Positions 1 to 8,019 of a stretch of 64,000 bases of DNA are shown here, piece by piece. The stretch comes from Rhizobium sp. NXC14. Lineage in GTDB: Bacteria > Pseudomonadota > Alphaproteobacteria > Rhizobiales > Rhizobiaceae. The stretch's first letter is position 1, and every line of letters starts with the position of its first letter. The position numbers were made by a program, and so were the translations under genes. The notes below the pieces were generated by a model. The model ran no database searches, was not told where the DNA came from, and saw nothing but the letters and a program-made list of their open reading frames with translations. Location: positions 1,119,001 to 1,183,000 of the forward strand of contig NZ_CP021030.1 of assembly GCF_002117485.1 (NCBI RefSeq), written 5' to 3'.

Positions 1-93
1 ACCGAGGCGGACCATGAGGTAGAAGAGCTGAAGAAGGACATCGCGCCGGAAGCCGTGTTGGATCGCATCCAGGCGGAAGGGGAAGACAAGTAG
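1..93 (+). CDS. C-terminal end of an unidentified protein (partial)
   Basis: Frame 1 is open from the window edge to a TAG at 91-93. It gives about 30 residues, very rich in charged amino acids (ending IQAEGEDK), as expected for a helical hydrophilic tail. The start lies outside the window and the family cannot be recognised from this piece. The next convincing gene is on the opposite strand, so this is the last gene of a rightward unit. Confidence 0.55.
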   Translation, partial: TEADHEVEELKKDIAPEAVLDRIQAEGEDK

Positions 94-149
94 AAGGGGC
101 AATGTTCGCGCTGTAAAAGCGGGCGGATGTTGGTGCCTCGCCGTTGTTG

Positions 150-226
150 TCGGCGCAGTGGACGGCCGCTGTCGGAAATAGCTTGTAGGCGGCCACGGAT
201 GCCGTGTTGATGATGTGGCCGCGGTG
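150..226 (-). pseudogene. Relic of a short-chain dehydrogenase/reductase
   Basis: The complement reads GHIINTASVAAYKLFPTAAV followed by HCADNN. This strongly resembles the central block of classical SDR enzymes, where GHIINxxS..A.....P....YCATK carries the catalytic Ser and the Tyr-x-x-x-Lys pair. Here the Tyr is His and the Lys is lost, no start or Rossmann glycine motif is visible, and the surrounding frame does not look like an SDR. I read it as a decayed fragment of about 25 codons. It could be chance, but the match covers the most conserved part of the family. Confidence 0.45.
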
Positions 227-300
227 TCCGCTGAGGCTTGCGGTGGCGGTGCGTGCGCCTTTGGCGCGCGCATACTGTATCGGCAGAAGGTTCACCCCTC

Positions 301-385
301 CGTCGTCCTCGGGCTTGACCCGAGGACCCACGCCCGCCTCCGCGACTGTGGCAATGGATTCCGGCTCAAGGCCTGGAATGACGGT
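301..385. repeat. Intergenic palindromic mosaic repeat (rhizobial RIME-like), copy 1
   Basis: Two imperfect palindromes lie side by side. The first has the core CCTCGGGCTTGACCCGAGG and the second has the form GGATTCCGGCTCAAGGCCTGG followed by AATGACGG. The same two-palindrome arrangement recurs at about 4676, 46916, 48068, 50966, 51303 and 51676. Elements of this kind are widespread between genes in rhizobia. This copy fills most of the space between the first gene and the SnoaL-like gene and could fold as RNA at the 3' end of either. Confidence 0.75.
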
Positions 386-442
386 GAGTGGGGGGTGCGT
401 TGCCGCCCGCTCGCCGTTGGCCCTCCAATATATTCCATCGAG

Positions 443-832
443 TTATTTCCCGATGAGAGCCAACTGCCGATCGAAATCAGAGGGATCGAAATAGTCGCGC
501 CACACGGTGATCGCTCCCTCCACGACCGTCAGCGTCCCCATGACCGGAAGTATGATTTTTCCACCACCCTCATGCAGGAACACATCAAGCCGTTCGTTAA
601 GGACGACATTTCCGGCCGCCGCGATCTGTGTCACCGTCCAATCGACGGTGAATGTCGTTCCAATTCCGAAATCCCGGTGAAACTTTCGGACGTTCTCGCG
701 CCCGATGATATTCGGGAGCGGTACGTTGTCATACAGCACTTCTTCGGAAAGCATGGCGATCGCCTCGTCGATGTGGCCCGCGTTCCAGTGGCCGAAGAAG
801 GTCAGGGCTGTCTTGGTTGGGTCAGTCGACAT
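443..832 (-). CDS. SnoaL-like / nuclear transport factor 2-fold protein
   Basis: 129 residues, the usual size of the SnoaL and limonene-1,2-epoxide hydrolase type of NTF2-like fold. Visible hallmarks are an N-terminal helix with FFGHWNAGHIDEAIAMLSEE, then ...YDNVPLP, a central sheet VDWTVTQIAAAGNVVLNERL, and a C-terminal stretch ending WRDYFDPSDF, a typical closing motif (xxWRDYFDxxxF) of the family. Such proteins bind small polar organic molecules; some are isomerases, cyclases or epoxide hydrolases. The start ATG at 832 is the only well-placed one. It lies downstream of the SDR gene on the same strand with about 80 bp between them, so the two may form one unit. The substrate is unknown. Confidence 0.7.
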   Translation of the reverse strand: MSTDPTKTALTFFGHWNAGHIDEAIAMLSEEVLYDNVPLPNIIGRENVRKFHRDFGIGTTFTVDWTVTQIAAAGNVVLNERLDVFLHEGGGKIILPVMGTLTVVEGAITVWRDYFDPSDFDRQLALIGK

Positions 833-910
833 TTAGTGAATTCCTTCTTGAAGGGTTCGAAAACCCGAGCGACATTTCAGAGAGTTCTGGATCGAAATGC
901 TGAAAAGCCT

Positions 911-1651
911 TCAGACCAGCCGCGATCCACCGTCCAGGTTGAGCGTCGCGCCGTTCATCCAGCCATTCGCCATCAAGAACACCACTGCCGCCCCGGCTTC
1001 CTCAGCGCTCCCGAGACGATGTAACGGCAATGTTGCCCTGAGGCCCTCGACAAAGGCGTCGCGACCGTCGCCAAGTGCCTTGCCGAGCAGTGGAGTATCG
1101 ATCGGACCCGGCGAAAGGGTGTTCACCCGGCGCGGCGCGAGTTCCAACGCAAGGCCGCGTGCCAATGCTTCCATCGCTGCCGAAGCGGCAGCTAGAACCG
1201 CCGTCCCATAGGCATTTGGTCGGTCGCCCAGTGCTCCGGATATGAATGTCACCGAACCGTCGGCGGCGAGCCGGTCTCCAAGGGACCGAAGCGTATATAT
1301 CGCCGCCCAGACGCGCTCTTCGAACGCGCGGCGGAGATGGTCGACGTCGGCTTCCAGCACCTTGCCGACGACGAAGCTTCCGGCCATCAAGACGAGGTGA
1401 TCGACATGGTCGATATCAGCGAGCGCGGATTCGATGGCCGCGCGCTTGGTCACATCGGCCGCCCTCCAGCCACTGAGGCCATGTTGTTCTGCGGCTTGTT
1501 TTGCCCGTTCGGCGTCAGATCCAACCACGATGACTTTTGCGCCGAAGGACTTGGCTTGTGTGGCTGCGGCGAGGCCGATCCCCGAGGTGCCGCCGACGAT
1601 GAGTATGGTTTTGCCTGATAGGGTATCCGAGATGTTTGATTGAGTGCCCAT
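911..1651 (-). CDS. Short-chain dehydrogenase/reductase (SDR family oxidoreductase)
   Basis: 246 residues from the ATG at 1651, which has GGAG about 10 bases upstream; the open frame extends further but upstream codons do not look like protein. The NAD(P)-binding glycine motif is GGTSGIGLA near residues 18-26, followed by a conserved D-V block (AADVTK). The catalytic Ser lies in VTFISGAL. The Tyr of YxxxK appears as AYGTAVLAAASAA, so the usual Lys is replaced by Leu or Ala. This resembles the YxxxN/K-deviant SDRs, and activity is not certain. The C terminus has the usual SPGPIDTPLL and ..NGATLNLDGG motifs. It is divergent from a LysR gene across a palindrome and is probably its target. Confidence 0.8.
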   Translation of the reverse strand: MGTQSNISDTLSGKTILIVGGTSGIGLAAATQAKSFGAKVIVVGSDAERAKQAAEQHGLSGWRAADVTKRAAIESALADIDHVDHLVLMAGSFVVGKVLEADVDHLRRAFEERVWAAIYTLRSLGDRLAADGSVTFISGALGDRPNAYGTAVLAAASAAMEALARGLALELAPRRVNTLSPGPIDTPLLGKALGDGRDAFVEGLRATLPLHRLGSAEEAGAAVVFLMANGWMNGATLNLDGGSRLV

Positions 1652-1705
1652 CGCTCTGGCTCCGTTTTGGAGGCGCTCGATTGCGCCGATGGCCAGAAAG
1701 TAATT

Positions 1706-1729
1706 CCAATTGCCTCGATTGATAATTGG
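1706..1729. promoter_or_regulatory. Candidate LysR operator between SDR and LysR genes
   Basis: CCAATT, 12 bases, AATTGG forms a 6-bp inverted repeat. It contains the LysR-type T-N11-A spacing and lies about 55 bp upstream of the SDR start and 28 bp upstream of the LysR start. Divergent LysR-target pairs usually share one such site. Confidence 0.5.
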
Positions 1730-1756
1730 CCCAATATTCGCTTTACTCATGCCATC

Positions 1757-2698
1757 ATGGCACAAAGCGGTATAGAACGTCTCACGGGCCTGATTGCATT
1801 TGCGCGGGCCGCATCCCTTGGAAGCTACACTGCGGCAGCCCGCGCGCTTGCGGTGTCACCGTCGGCCGTCAGCAAGAGCGTCCAGCGGCTCGAGCAGCAG
1901 CTCGGCATTGTCCTGTTCCTCCGTACCACGCGCTCTCTGACGCTTACGCCGGAGGGCCGCGATCTGCACGATCGCGCGCTGCGTCTGCTGCGGCAGGCCG
2001 AGGATATCGAGCAGGCCGCAATGGCCGCCCGCGCCGAACCGTCCGGCATTCTCCGGATATCGGCACCACTTCCGGTCGGCGTGCATATACTCGGCCCGGC
2101 GCTTCCTCGCTTGCGCGCACGCCATCCGAAACTCGCAATCGATCTGCGCCTGGGAGATCAGTTCGTGGACATGATCGAGGAGGGTATAGATGTCGCAATT
2201 CGGGTTGGAGCACTGGCCGACTCCCGTTTGAAGTCCCGACGGCTTGCGCCGCATCGCCTTTGTGCCTTTGCTTCGCCCGAGTATCTGAGACGACGGGGTA
2301 CGCCTCGACATCCTGACGAACTAGCGGGGCATGACTGCGTCAATTTTCGCTTCCAGAGCTCGGGCCAGACACTTCGCTGGCCCTTTGCATCAGGAAAACG
2401 AGTCTTCGAGGCCACGCCAGAGATTGGGATCACGGTGGACACAAGCGATGGTGTCGCCGCTGTCCTCGTCGCCGGCGGCGGCGTCGGCATCTCTCCAACC
2501 TACATCGCCGCGCCCTATGTGAAACGTGGCGAACTCGTGCCGATCCTCGCCGCCTTCGCCGTCGACCGCTCCAGCATGATTGCACTCTGGCCAGAGAGCC
2601 GCCGCGCCAATCCGAATGTCAAAGCATTTCTGACATTTCTCGATGAGGTTTTCCCGGCGCGTCCACCTTGGGACGAGGTGGTGTTTGCCGGACAGTAG
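1757..2698 (+). CDS. LysR-family transcriptional regulator
   Basis: 313 residues from ATG 1757; an earlier in-frame start would overlap the divergent promoter. The N-terminal winged helix-turn-helix is clear: F.RAASLGSYTAAARALAVS followed by PSAVSKSVQRLEQQLG and LFLRTTRSLTLTPEG. A periplasmic-binding-type effector domain follows (RISAPLPVG..LGPALPRLRARHPKL..DLRLGDQFVDMIEEGIDVAIRVG). The sequence is of the AaeR/DmlR-like branch that often controls an adjacent divergent oxidoreductase gene. It is transcribed away from the SDR gene and the shared gap holds an inverted repeat. The inducer is unknown. Confidence 0.9.
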   Translation: MAQSGIERLTGLIAFARAASLGSYTAAARALAVSPSAVSKSVQRLEQQLGIVLFLRTTRSLTLTPEGRDLHDRALRLLRQAEDIEQAAMAARAEPSGILRISAPLPVGVHILGPALPRLRARHPKLAIDLRLGDQFVDMIEEGIDVAIRVGALADSRLKSRRLAPHRLCAFASPEYLRRRGTPRHPDELAGHDCVNFRFQSSGQTLRWPFASGKRVFEATPEIGITVDTSDGVAAVLVAGGGVGISPTYIAAPYVKRGELVPILAAFAVDRSSMIALWPESRRANPNVKAFLTFLDEVFPARPPWDEVVFAGQ

Positions 2699-2713
2699 TG
2701 TTGCGGGGTTCGG

Positions 2714-2770
2714 GTGGCGCTAGCGGGAAGGCCAGACTTCGGCGCTGATCGCAATCCCCCAAAGCGCCGC
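2714..2770 (+). pseudogene. Fragment matching the EF-G-like gene
   Basis: These 57 bases match 23252-23308 inside the EF-G-like gene with about five differences. In frame they read REGQTSALIAIPQSAA against REGQTSALIAIPESAA, with an upstream stop codon. There is no longer homology on either side (2771-2902 shows no gene). It may be a scrap of a second EF-G-like copy or a short mobile fragment. Confidence 0.5.
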
Positions 2771-2902
2771 CCGACCGGCTTGGCCGCAGGGCTGGTCTAT
2801 GACCCATTGAGCCAACAAGAGTTTCAGCCAGCCCGAAAGGCTCAAGGCGGGGGCTGACCGGACGCGGTGTCGCAACAATTGCGCTTTGTTGCGCTGGATG
2901 CG

Positions 2903-3178
2903 CTAGTTCACATCGTCGGCCGAGATGTGCCTGACTTCGGTAATTCTCACCAGCGGGATCTCGGCGCGTTCGTTTGCCTCCTTCACATCCTGCTCCGACG
3001 AAGCGTCGAATAGGCAGAATGATCGTTCCTCGGCGGGGATGAATGTCGAGCGCAGATAGCGCACCGGCTTACCTTGCCTGGTCATCTCGGCAGTGACATT
3101 TTTTGCGCGCGATGCCGCTGCACTGAGCTGATCGGGAGTGATTCCTGGCAGATGTCTTTCGACCATGTACTGTGGCAT
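2903..3178 (-). CDS. DUF4242 (SCO4226-like) small protein
   Basis: 91 residues from the ATG at 3178 with AGGACA a few bases upstream. The sequence MPQYMVERHLPGITPDQLSA, a central ..VRYLRSTFIPAEERSFCLFDASS block and a hydrophobic C terminus match the DUF4242 family. These are small ferredoxin-like-fold proteins; the Streptomyces member SCO4226 binds nickel. The conserved Y..S.F.p.E...C.F.a pattern is complete. It starts back to back with a cyclase-domain gene, so both may share a promoter region of only about 40-80 bp. Its cellular role is not known. Confidence 0.75.
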   Translation of the reverse strand: MPQYMVERHLPGITPDQLSAAASRAKNVTAEMTRQGKPVRYLRSTFIPAEERSFCLFDASSEQDVKEANERAEIPLVRITEVRHISADDVN

Positions 3179-3221
3179 GATGATTGTCCTTGTGTTGAGC
3201 GATGACAGCATGCGTTTGGAC

Positions 3222-4640
3222 ATGTCGCGCGATCGCTTTAACTTCCGGCCGTTGCGAATGGACATCTATTTTGCCGCCGTATTCACAGACCTCGTCCGAC
3301 ACTCAGCGGTTTGGAACACGGTTTCGCGCGACACGATCACGAGCGCGATTGCAGAATATCGTTACCTGTCTCAGACGCTTGCCAGCCAATACGGACGACG
3401 GCACGAGAATTTTACAGGCGACGGGCATCTTTATCTATTCGAATCTGCTGACGTAGCCGTCCATTTCTCGTTGAAACTCATCGCCTACTGGAAACAGCGG
3501 CGGCGTCACCTGACGGCCGGCCAGGCGAACGATTTGCCAATCCGGGTGGGCTGTCACTTCGGCGAATGTTCCCGAATGCACGATGACCACGCCTGGATCG
3601 GTCGTGCCTTGAACATCGCGAAGCGGGTGGAATCATGTGCCGAGCCGGACACCCTCTTCGTCACGCAGACCATACTCGATCTTATCGATTTGCCCGTCTA
3701 TCTCTTCCAGGAGGTTGATGTCTTCGAACTCAAGGGCGACTTCCTGCCGAGGCGACATCTCTATCGGATCGTGTCGGTCGACCACGCAGCGCTTGCGGGG
3801 CGTTCCGAAGAGCGGATGACCGCCGAGGACTGGTTCCTGAAAGGGGCGGGAATGACCGCTGCGGATGAGAAGGAGTTGGCAGGGGAACGGCATTGTTACG
3901 AAAAGGCATTGGAGCTACGCGCGGACTATCCGGAAGCGCACAACAATCTGGGTGTCATCCTGAAGGCCGCCGGCCACAGAACCGCCGCTGAGGCTCGATA
4001 CCGGGATGCCGTTCGTCTCTGGCCCCAATATCCGGAAGCTCACTACAATTTCGCGATACTCCTCGAGGAAACCGATCGCCCTGATGAAGCGGCAGCCCAT
4101 TATCGGCTGGCTCTAAAGTGCCGACCGGGTCACGTCGACGCCCTTCTGCGTCTGGCTGGTCTTTTCGACCAATGGGGTGACCGCTTCGAAGCGCATCAGC
4201 ATTTTCAGGAGGCCCTGCGGCTTCGACCAGGCTTTGCCGAAGCCCACAACAATTTCGCGGTCTTCCTCGAGAAAAACGGTGATGCGGGAGCCGCTGAGGC
4301 GCACTACCGACAGGCGTTGCAGCTGAGGTCAGACTACGCCGAAGCGCATTATAACTATGCGATGCTTCTTGAGGCTCGGGACGTCGAGGCAGCAGAATCA
4401 CACTATCGCGCAGCACTGAGCTCGTCGCCGAATTACGCCGAAGCACATAACAATCTTGGGGTGCTGCTTCACGAGAAAGGCGCCTTCATGGAAGCAAGGT
4501 CACATTACCTTACGGCGATAAGGTCGCGTCCCGGGGACCCCCAGTCGTATCGGAACCTGGCCCTTCTGCTGGCAGCAATGGGCGAGCAGGAGCAGGCGGA
4601 TCGCTATGCCCGGAAAGCGAACGAGCTCTCTTCAGGGTGA
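3222..4640 (+). CDS. Class III nucleotide cyclase domain protein with TPR repeats
   Basis: 472 residues from ATG 3222; the next ATG at 3258 is an alternative. The N-terminal 170 residues are a cyclase homology domain. The first metal Asp is in AAVFTDLVRHS, the second in FTGDGHLYLFES, then RVGCHFGE and IGRALNIAKRVESCAEP. The usual NIAAR is NIAKR and the signature is weaker than in the two other cyclases here. From about residue 210 there are at least seven tetratricopeptide repeats, many with the pattern YPEAHNNLGVILKAAG / AEAHYNYAMLLE. The likely product is cAMP (or none, if degenerate), with the TPRs binding a partner. There is no membrane segment, unlike many relatives. Confidence 0.8.
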   Translation: MSRDRFNFRPLRMDIYFAAVFTDLVRHSAVWNTVSRDTITSAIAEYRYLSQTLASQYGRRHENFTGDGHLYLFESADVAVHFSLKLIAYWKQRRRHLTAGQANDLPIRVGCHFGECSRMHDDHAWIGRALNIAKRVESCAEPDTLFVTQTILDLIDLPVYLFQEVDVFELKGDFLPRRHLYRIVSVDHAALAGRSEERMTAEDWFLKGAGMTAADEKELAGERHCYEKALELRADYPEAHNNLGVILKAAGHRTAAEARYRDAVRLWPQYPEAHYNFAILLEETDRPDEAAAHYRLALKCRPGHVDALLRLAGLFDQWGDRFEAHQHFQEALRLRPGFAEAHNNFAVFLEKNGDAGAAEAHYRQALQLRSDYAEAHYNYAMLLEARDVEAAESHYRAALSSSPNYAEAHNNLGVLLHEKGAFMEARSHYLTAIRSRPGDPQSYRNLALLLAAMGEQEQADRYARKANELSSG

Positions 4641-4675
4641 GGATGGCGGGCACGTTCGGCCGCAGGCGGCATTGG

Positions 4676-4755
4676 CCGGGCTTGACCCGAGGACCCACGC
4701 CGGCATTATCGGCTGTGGCCATGGATTCCCGGCTCGAGGCCTGGAATGACGGAGG
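4676..4755. repeat. Intergenic palindromic mosaic repeat, copy 2
   Basis: Same layout as the copy at 301-385: GGGCTTGACCCGAGGACCCA, then a 30-base spacer, then ATGGATTCCCGGCTCGAGGC and CTGGAATGACGG. It sits between convergent genes (cyclase ending at 4640, cyclase ending at 4980), so it may act as a bidirectional transcription end. The rest of the 340 bp gap shows no gene. Confidence 0.75.
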
Positions 4756-4979
4756 CCGGAGGGGCGTATCCGCCCAACTCGCCGGCGGCGCGGCGCCCCG
4801 CAAACCGCTACAATGATCGCCTTTGGCGTAATCATCGCTTGCTCGGTTTGCTTCGCACCTTGACCAGGCGCATATGGTCGTTTCGAGTAATAGCGCTGTG
4901 ACAGAGATGGCAGAAATGCGCCGCAGCGCATTTCCGTTGATCAAGTCCTGAGCGCGTCCGGACTGTCCCCCTCCCGCTG

Positions 4980-6686
4980 TCACGTCTCCGGCAGGCCAGC
5001 CTTTCGGAAGCCGTCGACAAAGTGGTCCCGTACAGATGCATCGCGCAGCGGCTGGGAGCTGAGCCAATGGCCGATCGTGAAATGAGGGTGGGCGATCAGG
5101 AACAATTCCGCTTCTCGCCGCGCCTCCTCATGGTGGCCCAACTGCGCAAGCGCAGCAGCCAGGAATTTGCGTGAGTTGGTGCGATACGTTTCTTTCCTGC
5201 GCAGTGTAGCGGTTGCCGCCTCATAGTCACCCGCAGCGTATTGCGCCTGGCCAAGATGACAAAGATACCAGCAGGCTGGATAGGGATTGAGCCGCAGAGC
5301 TTTTTCGATCTGCGCCAGTCCGTCGGCAATCCTGCCGTCCAGCACGGACATATCAGACATGGCGGCCCAGGTATCGGCGTGGTTGGGGTCGAGTTTCAGG
5401 GCCATGGCGAAGGCGGCCTCGGATTCCTCCCATCGCCGCTCATAAGCCAGAATGGTCCCCAGAACGTAACGGCAGCCGGCATCGTTGGGATCGAGGTCGA
5501 CCGCCTTCTGCGCTGATGTCACCGCCATCCGACGATTAGGATCTTCGGGCTCGCCGAAATGAGTCCAGGCAAGCCAACGGTTATAGGCGAGCAGACCGAG
5601 CGCCTCGGCATAGGATGGCTCGAGCTTGACCGCGCGTTGGAGCAGCATATAGGCCTCACGCTCGGTTTGCGGCGACTCTTCCGTCAACAGGCGGGCGCGC
5701 ACACACAGATCGTAGGCCTCGAAGTTTTTCGGCCGATTGCGCGGCGTCGGAATGGTCAGCCGGCCGACGAGAGCTTCAACAATCTTGGCGTTGACCTCAT
5801 CCTGCAACTCGAAAACATCTTCCAACGTCCTGTCAAACCGTTCGGCCCACAAGTGCTGGCCGCCAAGCGCGTCGACCAATTGAGCATTGATGCGGACACG
5901 GCCCATTGCGCGTCTGGCGCTCCCCTCGAGGACGTAGCGGACGCCGAGTTCCTGGGCGACGAGCCGTACGTCGATCGGCTTGCCTTTGTAGCCGTAGACG
6001 GAATTGCGCGCGATGACGAACAGGCCAGCAGTGCGGGAAAGGTCGGTGATCAGGTCTTCAGTCAAGCCGTCGACGAAAGGCTCATCCGTTTCATTCCCAC
6101 TCATATTCGTGAACGGCAATACAGCGATCGAGGGATTTTCCGGCAGCGGCAATATGCTCTGCAGCGCATCCGGCCAATGCCACACGTGGACTGGGCGGGT
6201 CAGGTTCTTCAAGTAGCGTTCACCTGCATCGAAGAACTGGTCGGCGATCTCGCCGACAATCTCGCCGTGAACGCTGGCTGAAATGCAGATACCTCCCGGC
6301 GCGGCCTGCGTCTGGAGGCGCGCCGCGACATTGACCCCGTCGCCGAGGACGTCTGAACCGTCGTCGATGACATCTCCGAGATTGACGCCCACGCGCAAAA
6401 GCAGGCGCCGGTCTTCGGAACCCTCAACAGCGGTGGTGGCTCGTTGCATTTCCAAGGCTGCGTCGACCGCGTCCACCGCGCTGGCGAATTCGATCAGGAA
6501 GCCGTCGCCCACGACCTTGAAGATGCGACCCTTGTGACGCAACACAGCCGGCTCGATAACGCCAGAACGGAGTTTCCTGAGGTTCTCAAGCGTCGCCACT
6601 TCATCAGCCTCCATCAGGCGTGAATATCCCACCACATCGGCAACGACGATGACGGCAAGGCGACGCTGAAGAGAATGATCCGTCAT
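4980..6686 (-). CDS. Adenylate/guanylate cyclase with TolB-like and TPR regions
   Basis: 568 residues. The cyclase domain is at residues 8-175: metal Asp17 in VVADVVGYSRLM, Asp61 in KVVGDGFLIEFASAVDA, then LRVGVNLGDV and GDGVNVAARLQTQA. All metal and transition-state positions are present, so catalysis is plausible. From about 188 follows a TolB-N-like region (SIAVLPFTNMSGNETDEPFVDGLTEDLITDLSR...YVLEGSARR..GRVRINAQL), then several TPRs. This three-part build is the common rhizobial cyclase with a cytoplasmic sensing half; no membrane helix is visible between the parts. It is transcribed towards the TPR cyclase at 3222. The roughly 280 bp upstream (6687-6970) contain no convincing gene. Confidence 0.88.
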   Translation of the reverse strand: MTDHSLQRRLAVIVVADVVGYSRLMEADEVATLENLRKLRSGVIEPAVLRHKGRIFKVVGDGFLIEFASAVDAVDAALEMQRATTAVEGSEDRRLLLRVGVNLGDVIDDGSDVLGDGVNVAARLQTQAAPGGICISASVHGEIVGEIADQFFDAGERYLKNLTRPVHVWHWPDALQSILPLPENPSIAVLPFTNMSGNETDEPFVDGLTEDLITDLSRTAGLFVIARNSVYGYKGKPIDVRLVAQELGVRYVLEGSARRAMGRVRINAQLVDALGGQHLWAERFDRTLEDVFELQDEVNAKIVEALVGRLTIPTPRNRPKNFEAYDLCVRARLLTEESPQTEREAYMLLQRAVKLEPSYAEALGLLAYNRWLAWTHFGEPEDPNRRMAVTSAQKAVDLDPNDAGCRYVLGTILAYERRWEESEAAFAMALKLDPNHADTWAAMSDMSVLDGRIADGLAQIEKALRLNPYPACWYLCHLGQAQYAAGDYEAATATLRRKETYRTNSRKFLAAALAQLGHHEEARREAELFLIAHPHFTIGHWLSSQPLRDASVRDHFVDGFRKAGLPET

Positions 6687-6970
6687 TTGAGGACAAGCCC
6701 CACGACCAAGTTCCCAAATTATTGTTCAAGGGCGGGTGAGTCAACAAAAGGTAAGGGCTAAAGCCCAGGCGACCTCCACCTCCATCAAGCCGCATCCCTC
6801 TTTGTGGCCGCCGGCGTCGAGTTCTCTCTTGAGAGCCGATAGGCCGACGACCGCTCCCGGCCCCAAATCGGTCATTCCTTCTCGGCCGCAGCCGGGCCTG
6901 CTCCTGGAACATTTGAGATATGGGACTTCTAGCCCAGAACGCGGTCCCGGTTCGTATCTCATGGGGGCTC

Positions 6971-7921
6971 TCAAACTCCCCAAATCACCGACTCCTCATG
7001 ACGTTTGATCAAGTGCCGAAGATCTTGGAAACCCAGGCGGACGAATTCGGCAAATTGATCGACGGCGGGAGCTCGTGGAGCATCGACGCGCTTGAGGATC
7101 GCAAGTGCGCGCTCTGGATGAGGGATCGTGATTGGCAGTGCGGTGATCGTCTTTTCCTTGCGCTGCGCGAAGACGACGCTGTGCGGCATGATGGTCAGCG
7201 CATCCGCCGATTTCAGGTAGTTGATTACACTCATCAGCGAGCCGCCGCCGTAGCGGATCTTGATCTCGGTGGCGCCGAAGGAGAGCAGCAGTGCCCGCAG
7301 GTCCGCCAGCAGGGGGCTTCCGGGTGGCGGCGCAATCCACGGATAGTCGAGCAGATGGCTCGGCTGCGGCCGCCGTTTCAGAAGCAGCGGATGGGTTACC
7401 CGACAGGCCACGACATTGCGGCCCGGGAGGATCTGCTGGAATTCGAGCCCGGAACCCTCGTCGAGTATGTCGATCGGGCATATGGCGAGGTCGATCTGAT
7501 CTGCCTTCAGCGCGGCGCGCAGATCCGGGAAATAACCGTAGCTTTGATCGATCCGCACGTCCGGACGGCTTGTCTGAAACTCTGCGCACAGTCCGGCAAT
7601 CAGCGCATCCATGAAGAAGGGCGTGCCGCCGATCCGCACGACGCCGCTCTTGCCGACGCGGAAGCTTTCGACGAGATCGGAGGCTTTGCGCGAGGCTGCG
7701 AGCATGACGAGGCCGTGCTCGGCGAGCGAAAGGCCAAACGGCGTCGGCTGCAATGGCCGGCGACCCTTGACGAAGAGCGGCTCGGCCACGCGCTTCTCCA
7801 ACATGCACAAGGTGCGCGAAACGGCAGGCTGAGCGAGGCCGAGCAAGGCCGCACCTTCGGTTACGCCGCCTGTTTTGACAACGGCGGCAAGCTGGATCAG
7901 GTGACGTTCATCGAACTTCAT
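6971..7921 (-). CDS. LysR-family regulator of the aromatic catabolic operon
   Basis: 316 residues, full length for LysR. The N-terminal DNA-binding helix is LAAVVKTGGVTEGAALLGLA followed by QPAVSRTLCMLEKRVAEPLFVKGRRPLQPTP. The effector domain begins SGVVRIGGTPFFMDALIAGL and includes the usual DLAICPIDILDEGSGLEFQQIL block. It is divergent from the dioxygenase gene with 98 bp between the two start codons. This is the classic position of an activator of an aromatic degradation operon, sensing a pathway intermediate. The end of the gene does not overlap any neighbour. Confidence 0.9.
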   Translation of the reverse strand: MKFDERHLIQLAAVVKTGGVTEGAALLGLAQPAVSRTLCMLEKRVAEPLFVKGRRPLQPTPFGLSLAEHGLVMLAASRKASDLVESFRVGKSGVVRIGGTPFFMDALIAGLCAEFQTSRPDVRIDQSYGYFPDLRAALKADQIDLAICPIDILDEGSGLEFQQILPGRNVVACRVTHPLLLKRRPQPSHLLDYPWIAPPPGSPLLADLRALLLSFGATEIKIRYGGGSLMSVINYLKSADALTIMPHSVVFAQRKEKTITALPITIPHPERALAILKRVDAPRAPAVDQFAEFVRLGFQDLRHLIKRHEESVIWGV

Positions 7922-7934
7922 AACGATCCGTTAT

Positions 7935-7952
7935 ATTGTTTTGCAACAAAAT
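7935..7952. promoter_or_regulatory. Candidate LysR operator in the divergent promoter
   Basis: ATTGTTTTGCAACAAAAT is an interrupted palindrome centred in the gap between the LysR start at 7921 and the dioxygenase start at 8020. Its position 65-85 bp upstream of the operon fits a LysR recognition site, and the site probably serves autorepression and activation. Confidence 0.5.
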
Positions 7953-8019
7953 CATCAATCCATGCAATTCCGACTGCTAGTATCAATCTCGGATACACGT
8001 GAGATCGTGGAGGATGAGC

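Noticed and set aside
6741..6872. Possible 44-residue peptide on the minus strand after GAAGGA
   Set aside because: Good ribosome site but the translation is featureless and overlaps other equal frames; not enough to support it.
6920..8002. 360-residue plus-strand frame
   Set aside because: Antisense to the LysR gene whose helix-turn-helix is clear.
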